Of a stretch of 55,938 nt of DNA, positions 24,310 through 33,100 are shown one piece after another (position 1 is the stretch's first letter; each line of letters begins with the position of its first letter). The stretch comes from Acidobacteriaceae bacterium. Lineage in GTDB: Bacteria; Acidobacteriota; Terriglobia; Terriglobales; Acidobacteriaceae. Below the pieces are notes generated by a model that searched no databases, was not told the DNA's origin, and worked only from the letters and a program-made list of their open reading frames with translations. The DNA is taken from NCBI GenBank assembly GCA_030041045.1, contig JASHOQ010000008.1:1-55938 (forward strand). Direction: 5' to 3'. The position numbers were made by a program, and so were the translations under genes.

Positions 24310-24735
24310 TGAGTGTCCTCGTATCAGTTTTTCTATAATTAGACCACGAAAGCTTCAAAAAGATTCAACAGGCGCGGAAGGCTTTGAGGCCACGCCCACT
24401 TTCTGCCGCCCTTGAGGATCATCGATCCCTCCGGTGAATACGGCTTCCATACGAATTCAGGGGTTTTGGGGTTCGAGCACGCGCACGGGGAGAATGGGGG
24501 TTCCCGCCCGGGAGCACAAACATCGGGAAACTCAGGCACTTCCGCCATCCTCCGCTGTCCGGTTGGATGGCGCCTTTGCGTTGTACGGGTATATCGGCCA
24601 AAGTGCGGCAAAAGTGAGAGGATGCAGGAATTCATCCGGCGCTGCGGGACCCCTTCCCGGAGTTGCCGGAATGAGAATGCGCCGGGAGCCCCAAAAGTCC
24701 GCGGCTCACGCAATAAGCCTTTTTTCTTCAAAGGC
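24310..24735. other. Long intergenic stretch between the anti-sigma gene and lon
   Basis: No recognisable gene lies here. An A/T-rich area just upstream of lon (24325-24350) may hold its promoter. A perfect 13-bp inverted repeat, GCAATAAGCCTTT / AAAGGCTTATTGC (24710-24722 / 24730-24742), with a 7-nt loop overlaps the end of the anti-sigma gene. It may terminate or stabilise that message, although no T tract follows on the minus strand. An open minus-strand frame of about 130 codons exists, but its composition looks like chance. Confidence 0.5.
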
Positions 24736-25044
24736 TTATTGCTTATGAGTCATGCCGCGCTCCGCCTTCCCTTTTACGCCGTTCAGGCTTTCCTTTTTCA
24801 CGCCGTTCTCGCTCTCGCTTTTGATGGCGGTTTCAATCTTGTCCCAGAGCTTTTCCGGCGGCTCTTCCACGGGGAAGAGCTGGCGGGCGGCTTCAGCGAT
24901 GGTCTCGAGATCGGCCAGCAGGGCGCGGCACAGATCGCAGTTGCGGATATGCTCGTGGTTCTGGACATTCTCGCCGGAACCGATCATCTCTGCCAACTGG
25001 GCCTGGAAATCTTCGCAGCTCATTTTGCCGGTTTTCAAGTTCAC
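24736..25044 (-). CDS. Zinc-binding anti-sigma factor
   Basis: This 102-residue regulator has an N-terminal ZAS-like zinc domain with H32-x3-C36-x2-C39 (HIRNCDLC). The acidic helical C-terminus contains QLFPVEEPPEKLWDKIETAIK and ends in a charged tail with no clear membrane segment, so it looks cytoplasmic. It would bind and hold the ECF sigma factor encoded directly upstream. The start is a GTG that overlaps the sigma stop by 4 nt and has AGGAGG 7 nt upstream. Redox control through the zinc site is inference from the family. Confidence 0.85.
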   Translation of the reverse strand: MNLKTGKMSCEDFQAQLAEMIGSGENVQNHEHIRNCDLCRALLADLETIAEAARQLFPVEEPPEKLWDKIETAIKSESENGVKKESLNGVKGKAERGMTHKQ

Positions 25045-25736
25045 GAGCGCGCCTCCTGCTGAGCATTCGAACGCAATGCTTCGCGCAACTTCAGGCGCGC
25101 TTTGTGCAACTGCGACTTGCTGTTGCCGATGGAACAATCCAGCATCGCCGCAATCTCATTATGTTCGAAACCCTCCACGTCGTGAAGGATAAAAATGAGC
25201 CGGTACCCAGCCGGCAAATCCGCAACGGCACGCTCCAGGGCCAGGCGGTCAATGGCCCCGGCCAGGGTCAGATCGGGAGCGCCAAAGCTGCGCCCGGGAC
25301 CCTCTTCGGGCGCGGGCTCCATGGCCTCATCCAGCGAGATGAGCGATAAGCCCTTCTTCCTGAGCTGCATCAGCACCACATTGATGGCCAGCCGGTGCAG
25401 CCAGGTGGAGAACGCCGAGTCGCCGCGGAAGGTCCCGATCTTGCGGTGCAGCTGCAGGAAGGCTTCCTGGGTGAGGTCTTCGGCCTCGGCGATATTGCCG
25501 ACCATGCGCAGGCAAAGGGAGTAAATGCGCCGCTTATGGAGGGAGTAAAGCTGGGCAAAGGCGTGGTGGTCGCCGGCCTGGGCGCGCGCCAGCGCCAGCG
25601 CTTCACTGGGATCGGGCGAAGCTGCGGGCGAAAAGGGGGTCGGCCGGTTGCTTCGAGCCCCGGACGGAGACGCCTGGTCTTGGCTGTTGTCGGTCTTCGC
25701 GCTCTTGGATTGCGTGGGGGTCGAGGATTCCGGCAT
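25041..25736 (-). CDS. ECF-type RNA polymerase sigma factor
   Basis: This 231-residue extracytoplasmic-function sigma factor contains regions 2 (AFAQLYSLHKRRIYSLCLRMVGNIAEAEDLTQEAFLQ) and 4 (LPAGYRLIFILHDVEGFEHNEIAAMLDCSIGNSKSQLHKARLKLREAL). Region 3 is absent, as expected for ECF proteins. A serine/proline-rich N-terminal extension of about 45 residues is unusual. It is coupled to the downstream anti-sigma gene and divergent from the Omp85 operon at 80 bp distance, so it may sense envelope stress and control that operon. No matching promoter consensus was identified. Confidence 0.92.
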   Translation of the reverse strand: MPESSTPTQSKSAKTDNSQDQASPSGARSNRPTPFSPAASPDPSEALALARAQAGDHHAFAQLYSLHKRRIYSLCLRMVGNIAEAEDLTQEAFLQLHRKIGTFRGDSAFSTWLHRLAINVVLMQLRKKGLSLISLDEAMEPAPEEGPGRSFGAPDLTLAGAIDRLALERAVADLPAGYRLIFILHDVEGFEHNEIAAMLDCSIGNSKSQLHKARLKLREALRSNAQQEARS

Positions 25737-25816
25737 ACGCTTCCTTCGGCTTACTTTGAGAAACCGGTGTCGTGCGCTGAACTTCCTACCTCATTAGTAT
25801 AAAGAGGAGGCAGGCG

Positions 25817-28800
25817 GTGTGCGGCGGTGCTTCACTTTGTGTGGAGTGTCCAGATTCATTTAAGGTTGCTTTCACGTCCATCCAGAGACTCAAAAACTGT
25901 TGTTGGGGCGCCGGGTTGGAGAAAAATGAGCTCCCCGGTGCTGCCCGGCAGGTTGCCGCCGAGGAATCCGGTGGGGTTTCCTGCGCTTTTTGGAGAGATA
26001 ACGCCTTGTGGTGGACGATGCCGGCAGCGGAGCTTGACCGGGAGCGGGGGCAGAATATCCGGCGGCAGGCTCCCGGCCGTTCCCGCCAGCGCATGCGTCT
26101 TCCCCGGTCCTGCGCCGGGTTCGAACTGCCACGCTGCCCGGTGCTGGGCATGGCCGCCGGCCTGGCCGCATTGCTGATGTTGACGCTGGCCGGCGGAGGC
26201 GGGGCTGCCGCCTGGTGCCAGCAGCCGGCAGCCGCGACCCCTTCCTCTGCGGCTGCGCCCCCGGCGGCTGCTGCGGAGCAATCGCCCGGCGGAAGTGCGA
26301 AGGCAAGCGGCTCGCCCCCAGGCGGCTCGCTGGAGGGTCTCGCGGTTACGGCCATCTCCTTTACCGGCGTACCCGCCGGCCGGCTCGCTTCCATCGCCGA
26401 GCATCTGCCGGTGGCGGTGGGCAAGCCGCTGGACGGCGAAGACGTGGAAAACAGCCTGCGCGCGCTGTACGCAACCGGGCTCTTCGATGCCCTTCAGGTC
26501 GAGGGCGAACGCGCGCCGGGCGGGGTGGCGCTCACCTTTGCCGGCCGTCCGCGGACTTTCATCGGCGTAGTCGGCGTTGACGGAGCCAGCGGGGCCACCA
26601 TGAACGCCCAGCTTGAGCGCGCATCGCAGCTCGATGCCGGCACGCGCTTTACCCCGGAGAAGATGAGCCGCGCGCTCGATCAGATGCGCGCCACGCTGGC
26701 GGCCAACGGCTACTATGAGCCGGTCATCAACTCCGCGCTGACGCCTCACGAGGACAACCAGCTGGTCGACATCGCTTTCCGCGTAGCCTCCGGGCCGCAG
26801 GCGCGGGTGGGCAAGGTGGCCATCGACGGCGAGCCGGGCATCAGCGCCGCGGAATTCCGGCGCTACGCGCATCTGCGCTCCGGCGCGCACGTGGATCACG
26901 ACACCGTCAACCGCGCCCTGGACGGCGTGCTCCGCCACTACCAGAGCGAGGACCGGCTCGAGGCCGACGTCAAGCTCGAGTCGGCGCCGTACGACGCGGC
27001 GGCCAAGGTGGTGAACTTTCGCTTTTCCGCGACCCGCGGCCCGGTGGTGCGCGTGTATGTGGAGGGGGCCAAGATCGGGCCGGACCGCATCAAGCGCCTG
27101 GTCCCGGTTTATGAAGAAGGGACGGTGGACGAAGACCTGCTCAACGAAGGCAACCGCCGTCTGCGCGACTACTACCAGCGCCTAGGCTACTTCGATGCCA
27201 AGGTGACGCACCAGCAGCAATCGCAAGGGACCACGCTCGAGAGCATCGTCTTCCGCGTCCAGCTCGGTGCGCGCCGGCGCGTGGAGCATGTGATCATCAC
27301 CGGGAACCGCTACTTCGATACCCCGGTGCTGATGGCCCTGCTGAGCGTGCACGCGGCCGCTCCGCTCGACCCCCATGGCGCCTACAGCCAATCGCTGGTG
27401 GCCGCGGATGTGGGCGCGCTCGAGGCTGTTTACCAGAACAACGGATTCGCCAGCGTGAAGGTGACGCCGGAGACGAGCACTCCGGAAACCATCCTGGCCG
27501 ATACCGGCCCCTTGGCAGCCGTCGCCCCGCCCATTGTGAGCAAAGAGGCCCCGCTCACCGTCACCTACCATATCGACGAGGGGCCGCAGATGCGCGTGGG
27601 CACGGTCGAGATCGAAGGCAACGAGCACATGGACGCCAAGGCGCTGACGCCGCTGCTCAACACCACCCCGGGACAGCTGCTTTCGCCGGGAAATCTTTCC
27701 GGCGACCGCGACGCCCTGCTCACGGCCTACATGAGCCGCGGATTCGAGCAGGTTGCGGTCGACGTCGGCCAGCAGGTGGAGGCGGACAATCCCAATAAAT
27801 CCGACGTGGTTTTTCACGTCCACGAGGGCGAGCAGGTGTTCGTGCGCAAGGTGCTCATCTCCGGGCTTACGTACACGCGCGCAGATACGGTGGCGCGGGC
27901 CATCACCATTCATGCCGGCGACCCGCTCAATCAAACGGCGCTCCAGGATACGCAGCGCACCCTGTACAACTACGCGCTCTTCAATGAAGTGGACACCGCG
28001 GTGGAAAACCCCACCGGCGACGAGCCGGAAAAAACTGTCCTGCTGGAGCTCGCGGAGGCGCGGCGCTGGACGCTGACTTACGGCTTCGGCTTCGAGGCGC
28101 AGACGGGGCAGCCGCAGAACAACTGCGCCGGCGCCCTGGCCGGAGGCGTGGCCTGCAGTCCCAACGGCAAAACCGGCGTGAGCCCGCGGGTGCTGGCCGA
28201 TATCACCCGCAACGGCCTCTTCGGCAGAGAGCAGTCGGCTTCGCTGCAGGGCACTTACGGTTTGCTCGAACAGAGCATCGAGCTGCTGTACCAGATCCCG
28301 CACCTTGGGGGCGCGCGCAACTTCGGCTTCAACTTTTCCGGCGGCTACGCCAACAGCGAAGACGTGGCCACCTACGTGGCTTCGCGGCTCTCCGGTGACA
28401 TTCGCTTCACCCAGAGCTTTCTCAACCCCGGATCATTTCTCTCCAAGGCGAATACGCTCATCTACGAAATCGATTTCCGCCGCGTCAAGGTGGCCGCGGA
28501 TACGCTGCAGGTTTATCCGGCGGAAATTTCCTCTCTGGCCGCGGCGACGCGCGTGAGCGGACCCTCCTTCACCTGGATCCGCGACACCCGCGACCAGCCC
28601 ATGGATGCGCGCCGCGGCACCTACTCCAGCTTTCAGGAGTTCTTTTCCGAGCGGCACTTCGGCGCGCAGGCCGAATTCAACCGCATCGACGTCACCAACT
28701 CCAGTTATTACGGCTTCGACAAGGACAAGTTCGTGCTCGCCCGCGACACGCGCTACGGCCAGATGCGCGCTTTCGGCGCGGGAGCGAGCGAGCTGATTCC

Positions 28801-29365
28801 GCTGCCCGAACGCCTCTACGCCGGAGGACCCACCACCCTGCGCGGTTTTCCCTTCAACGCAGCCGGGCCGCGCGATCCCGAGACCGGGTTTCCCATCGGC
28901 GGCGCGGGAAGCCTCATCGACAGCACGGAGCTGCGCCTTCCGCCGCCGCCGTTGCCCTGGTTCGGGAATACCGTCAGCTTTGTGCTCTTTCACGACATGG
29001 GCAACGTCTTCACCAACGCCGGCGACGCGTGGATCAGCGCCACGCGTTTCCACCAGCCGGAGGTGGACCTGTGCAGGGACCTGAACGAAGGCGCGAACCA
29101 GATTGCGAATCCGATCCCGTCGGGGCCGTACACTTCCACCGGCAAGCAGGGACAGTGCAGCTTTAATTATTTCTCCCACGAGCCGGGCATCGGCCTGCGC
29201 TACCATACGCCCGTCGGGCCCATTCGCTTCGATTTCAGCTATAACCTGAATCCGCCCATCTATCCCGTCAACATCGACTACTCGAAGGCGCCGGATTACA
29301 CCAGCCCCTACGTGGGGCACGCGCCGCATTTCAACTTCGTCTTCAGCCTGGGGCAGGCCTTTTGA
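25817..29365 (+). CDS. Omp85 outer-membrane insertase (BamA/TamA-like) with about seven POTRA domains
   Basis: This large outer-membrane protein inserts beta-barrel proteins. The frame runs 1182 codons from a GTG at 25817 that has GAGGAGG six bases upstream; ATGs at 26018 and 26093 lie closer to the hydrophobic stretch GMAAGLAALLMLTLAGGGGAAAW and are also possible. By eye there are about seven POTRA-like modules (starting near AISFTGV, GVVGVDGA, KVAIDGEP, RVYVEGAK, HVIITGNR, TVEIEGNE, KVLISGLT). BamA usually has five and TamA three. A C-terminal barrel follows, with LYAGGPTTLRGFPFN (the Omp85 RGF motif) and the terminal F of the beta-signal. It is first in an operon with a SurA-like gene and TamB, so TamA-like is a fair alternative name. 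Confidence 0.9.
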   Translation: MCGGASLCVECPDSFKVAFTSIQRLKNCCWGAGLEKNELPGAARQVAAEESGGVSCAFWRDNALWWTMPAAELDRERGQNIRRQAPGRSRQRMRLPRSCAGFELPRCPVLGMAAGLAALLMLTLAGGGGAAAWCQQPAAATPSSAAAPPAAAAEQSPGGSAKASGSPPGGSLEGLAVTAISFTGVPAGRLASIAEHLPVAVGKPLDGEDVENSLRALYATGLFDALQVEGERAPGGVALTFAGRPRTFIGVVGVDGASGATMNAQLERASQLDAGTRFTPEKMSRALDQMRATLAANGYYEPVINSALTPHEDNQLVDIAFRVASGPQARVGKVAIDGEPGISAAEFRRYAHLRSGAHVDHDTVNRALDGVLRHYQSEDRLEADVKLESAPYDAAAKVVNFRFSATRGPVVRVYVEGAKIGPDRIKRLVPVYEEGTVDEDLLNEGNRRLRDYYQRLGYFDAKVTHQQQSQGTTLESIVFRVQLGARRRVEHVIITGNRYFDTPVLMALLSVHAAAPLDPHGAYSQSLVAADVGALEAVYQNNGFASVKVTPETSTPETILADTGPLAAVAPPIVSKEAPLTVTYHIDEGPQMRVGTVEIEGNEHMDAKALTPLLNTTPGQLLSPGNLSGDRDALLTAYMSRGFEQVAVDVGQQVEADNPNKSDVVFHVHEGEQVFVRKVLISGLTYTRADTVARAITIHAGDPLNQTALQDTQRTLYNYALFNEVDTAVENPTGDEPEKTVLLELAEARRWTLTYGFGFEAQTGQPQNNCAGALAGGVACSPNGKTGVSPRVLADITRNGLFGREQSASLQGTYGLLEQSIELLYQIPHLGGARNFGFNFSGGYANSEDVATYVASRLSGDIRFTQSFLNPGSFLSKANTLIYEIDFRRVKVAADTLQVYPAEISSLAAATRVSGPSFTWIRDTRDQPMDARRGTYSSFQEFFSERHFGAQAEFNRIDVTNSSYYGFDKDKFVLARDTRYGQMRAFGAGASELIPLPERLYAGGPTTLRGFPFNAAGPRDPETGFPIGGAGSLIDSTELRLPPPPLPWFGNTVSFVLFHDMGNVFTNAGDAWISATRFHQPEVDLCRDLNEGANQIANPIPSGPYTSTGKQGQCSFNYFSHEPGIGLRYHTPVGPIRFDFSYNLNPPIYPVNIDYSKAPDYTSPYVGHAPHFNFVFSLGQAF

Positions 29366-30168
29366 TGCGCAGACGCTTCTCAACCCGGATGAGCCATGCA
29401 GGCGCGCTGATGCGCCGGGGAGGGATGGCGCTGGCTCTCGCCTGCGCACCGGCGGTCGCGGCAGGCGCGCAAACGCCGCCATCTCCGCCATCTGCGTCGG
29501 CGCCGCCCGCGGTGCTCGACAGCGTGGTCGCGGTGGTCAACCGCCATGTGATTCTCTCCAGCGATCTCGACGAAGAGATCCGGCTTTCCGTCCTCGACCC
29601 CAACAACGCCGGCCAGACGCTCACCCGCCCGCACGCGCTGGAGCAGTTGATCAGCCGCGCGCTCATCGAGCAGCAGATCGGGAAGGAGGACGCGCAGGCC
29701 GCCATGCCCGGCCAGGCGGAAGTGGACGCGCGCCTGGGTGAAATTCGCCGGGAGCTGCCCGCCTGCGTTCGTGAAAATTGCGCCACGGACGCGGGCTGGG
29801 CTACGTTTCTTGCCGCGCACAATCTCACGCCCGAGCGCGTCGAGGCCTACCTCCGTTACCGGCTGGAGATTCTGCGCTTCATCGAGCAGAGATTCCGTCC
29901 CGGCATCCGCATCGCGCAGCAGGACATTGCCAAGTATTACAACGACACGCTGCTGCCGCAGTACGCGCCCGGCGAGCCGGTGCCGCCGCTCGAACAGGTG
30001 GCGCCGCGCATTGAAGAGATCCTGCTGCAACAGCAGGTGAATGCGCTGTTCGACGACTGGCTTGCCAACCTGCGCAAGGAAGGCGAGGTGGAGGTGCTCG
30101 ATCCCACTCTCGTGCCGTTACTCGATTCCGGAGCCGGGCAAAACGCGACCGGAGGAGAGGACGAATGA
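29365..30168 (+). CDS. SurA-like periplasmic chaperone lacking PPIase domains
   Basis: The 267-residue protein begins with a signal peptide (RGGMALALACAPAVAAGAQ). A SurA-type N-domain follows (VLDSVVAVVNRHVILSSDLDEEIRLSVLDPN, ALEQLISRALIEQQIG). No parvulin PPIase domain is present, so it would act as a chaperone rather than an isomerase. Its start ATG overlaps the Omp85 stop (TGATG), and its end overlaps the tamB start (ATGA), so all three genes are translationally coupled. It probably escorts unfolded outer-membrane proteins to the Omp85 protein. A small trigger-factor-like alternative is unlikely given the signal peptide. Confidence 0.88.
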   Translation: MRRRFSTRMSHAGALMRRGGMALALACAPAVAAGAQTPPSPPSASAPPAVLDSVVAVVNRHVILSSDLDEEIRLSVLDPNNAGQTLTRPHALEQLISRALIEQQIGKEDAQAAMPGQAEVDARLGEIRRELPACVRENCATDAGWATFLAAHNLTPERVEAYLRYRLEILRFIEQRFRPGIRIAQQDIAKYYNDTLLPQYAPGEPVPPLEQVAPRIEEILLQQQVNALFDDWLANLRKEGEVEVLDPTLVPLLDSGAGQNATGGEDE

Positions 30169-33100
30169 AGGCGCGCGCCAATCTGCAGATGGACGCGCCG
30201 CGGCCCCAGCGCCGCGAGTGGAGCCGCCTGCGCCGGTTCCTGTTCCGCCATCTCCCGCTCTCCTTCGCCGGCCTGGTGACACTGGCCGTGTTCACCGCCA
30301 TCGGCGCCTATTTCTACATGAGCTCGACGGCATTCGAGAATCTTGTTCGCCACCGGCTGGTGGCAGAGATCGAGCAGCTGACCGGCGGACGGGTGGAGAT
30401 TGCCCAGTTTCACTGGCGCCTGCTCAAGCTCGAGGCCGACGTGGACGGCCTGGTGATTCACGGCCTGGAAGCGCCGGGCGAGGCGCCCTATGCGCGCGTC
30501 GACCACCTGCGCGTGGACCTGAGCGTGCTGGGTTTCTTGAGCCCGCGCATTCTGCTCGACGATCTCGAGATTGCGCGGCCGCAGATTCACCTGATCGTGT
30601 ATCCCGACGGCGAAACCAACCAGCCGCACCCGCTCAAGCCGCGCAAGCCCAGCGAGCCCGATCTCGACCGGCTGTTCGATCTCCGCGCCGGACGCGTGAC
30701 GGTGGAACAGGGCCTGCTCGACGTGGACAACCGCGCCGCCTCGTTCGATTTTCAGAATCGCTATGCGCCGCTCGACTTCACCGCCAGCGACGTCTCTCTC
30801 GCGCTCAGCTATGTTGCGCCGCATACAGGCGCAGCGGAGAGTTTTCACGCGGAAATCGGCGCGCGGGATCTCAACCTCAAGCGCACCCTGCCGCGGAACA
30901 AGTCGACCGAGGTGCATGCGCTGCTGCATGCCGCGCTCGATCTGACGCGCAACGCCGCCTATCTGCGCAGCCTGGAAATCACGGCGCACGGCCCCGATCA
31001 GAAAGATCGGACCCTGCGCGTGACCGGCTCGCTCCAGGATTTTTCGCGGCCCGCTTGGCAGGGGAAGGTTGCCGGCGACTTCGACATGCGCCTGCTCGAC
31101 GCCATCACCGGCTATCCCAATGCGCCGGAGGGCCTGGCGCACCTCGACCTTGACGCCGCCGGCGCCGCGGGCGAGTTCCGCATCGACGGCCCGGTGCATG
31201 TGACCGACGGCGCCTACATCGGCACCGGCGTTGACGAGCGCGGCATCGAGCTCGATGCGCGCGTGCACGCAGACGCCAACCGTCTGCTCATCTCCTCGAT
31301 CGTGGCGCGGCTGCACCAGGGCGGGAGCATCGAAGGCGCGGTCGACCTGGCGCACTGGCTGCCGCAGGTTCCCGGAGGCGCGACTTTGCAGGCTCCCGGT
31401 CCGCATGCAGCGGTGCGTTCTCTTGCCAATCCGGCGGCGCGCGCGCACCCAGAACCGAACCCAGCCGAGCTGACCATTCCCGTCGACGGCAAAGTGACGG
31501 CCGATTTCAGGAACGTCTCGCTCGACACCCTGCTCGACATGGTGAGCGAGCCGCCGTTCCAGCGGCTGGGCTTCGCCTCGCTGGTGAACGGGACGGCCAA
31601 CGCTGCCTGGGTGAAAGGCGATGCGAATACCGTCGCCGTGGACGCGAAGCTCGATCTTTCCCCACCCGCTGCCGCTCCGGCGGCGCCGGAGGTTCCGGCC
31701 AGCGGCACCATCGACGCCACCTACACGCAACGAAACGGCTCCGTGAATCTGCGCCAGCTGGAGCTGCATCTGCCCCAGAGCACGTTCAGCGCGCACGGCG
31801 AGCTGGGCGCGTACCCGCTCACCGGGCCCACCGCGCTCAATGTCGATTTCCATACGCGCGACCTGAGCGAGTTCGATACTGTTCTGCGCGCTCTGGGGCT
31901 CAAGCGAAACGGCAGAACCGGCGCCGCGGCGCTGCCGGTTTCGCTTGGCGGCGAAGCCGACTTCACCGGCACCTGGGCCGGCGCGCTGGTGAAGCCGCAC
32001 CTCAGCGGAGAGCTCAAAGCAACCGATCTCACTCTGGAAATGCCGGGGCCCGAAGGGCCGGGCGAAAACGGCGCCGCGGGCCAGCCCCGCTCCATCCGCC
32101 TCGACTCTCTCGAAGCCGATGGCAGCTACGCCTCCGCGCGCATCGCCGTGCTGCACGCTCTGGCCGTTCGCGGGCCCATGCGCCTCGCCTTCGGGGGCAC
32201 GCTGGATGCAGCCGATGGAAGCCAGCCGGGCTTCAACGCCGAGTCGGTGATGCACCTCCACGCCCAGGCATCCAACGTCAACGCGGAAGACCTGCAGCCG
32301 TTCCTCGGGCGCGGCCCGGCGGTCACGGGCACGCTCAGCGCGCAGTTTGATGCCGATGGAACGGTGCGCGCGCTGGGCGGTTCGGGATGGATGGAGCTGG
32401 AGAACGGCACCGTCTATGGCGAGCCGGTCACGCACCTGCGCGCCCAGGGCGCGCTTGCCAATCAGGTGTGGAAGATTTCCGCGGTCACCGTGTCCGCGCC
32501 GGGAGGGAGCGTGAACGGCTCCGGCAGTTACGACGCGCGCAGCGGCCGCTTCGCCCTCGACGCCACCATTCCCGGTTTCGACATTGCCCGCGTGGCATGG
32601 TTCGAGCGAAACGACGTGGAGATTGCCGGCACCCTGAACGGCTCGTTCTCCGGTTCCGGCACGCTGGACGATCCCCGCCTCGAGTGCCACACCGAGATCA
32701 CTTCGCTCGCGCTCGCGGGCGAGAAGCTCGGTGACGCGTTCCTCGACGTGCACACGGCGGGCAATTCGCTCGGCTACACGCTCTCCACGCGTTTCGCCGG
32801 CGCCGCGCTTTCTGTGAAGGGCCAGACGGCGATGAACGGCGACTACCTGACCCAGGCGCAATTGAACTTCTCTCACTTCGACATCGGCGCCCTGCTGCGC
32901 GTCGCGCACATCCGTGCCATCAACGGCGAATCGGCGCTGGCCGGCACCGTCACCGTGGCCGGGCCGCTGCGCCATCCGGAGCAGATGCACGGCGAGGCGC
33001 GGCTCGAGGACGTGGCCGTCACCCTGGCCGGCGTGCATCTTGAGAGCGAGGGCCAGGTCCACGCCACCCTGGCCGATGGGCGCGTGCATCTCGATCCGCT

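Noticed and set aside
24339..24731. Minus-strand frame of about 130 codons between lon and the anti-sigma gene
   Set aside because: No recognisable motif, chance-like composition, and no ribosome-binding site was convincing.
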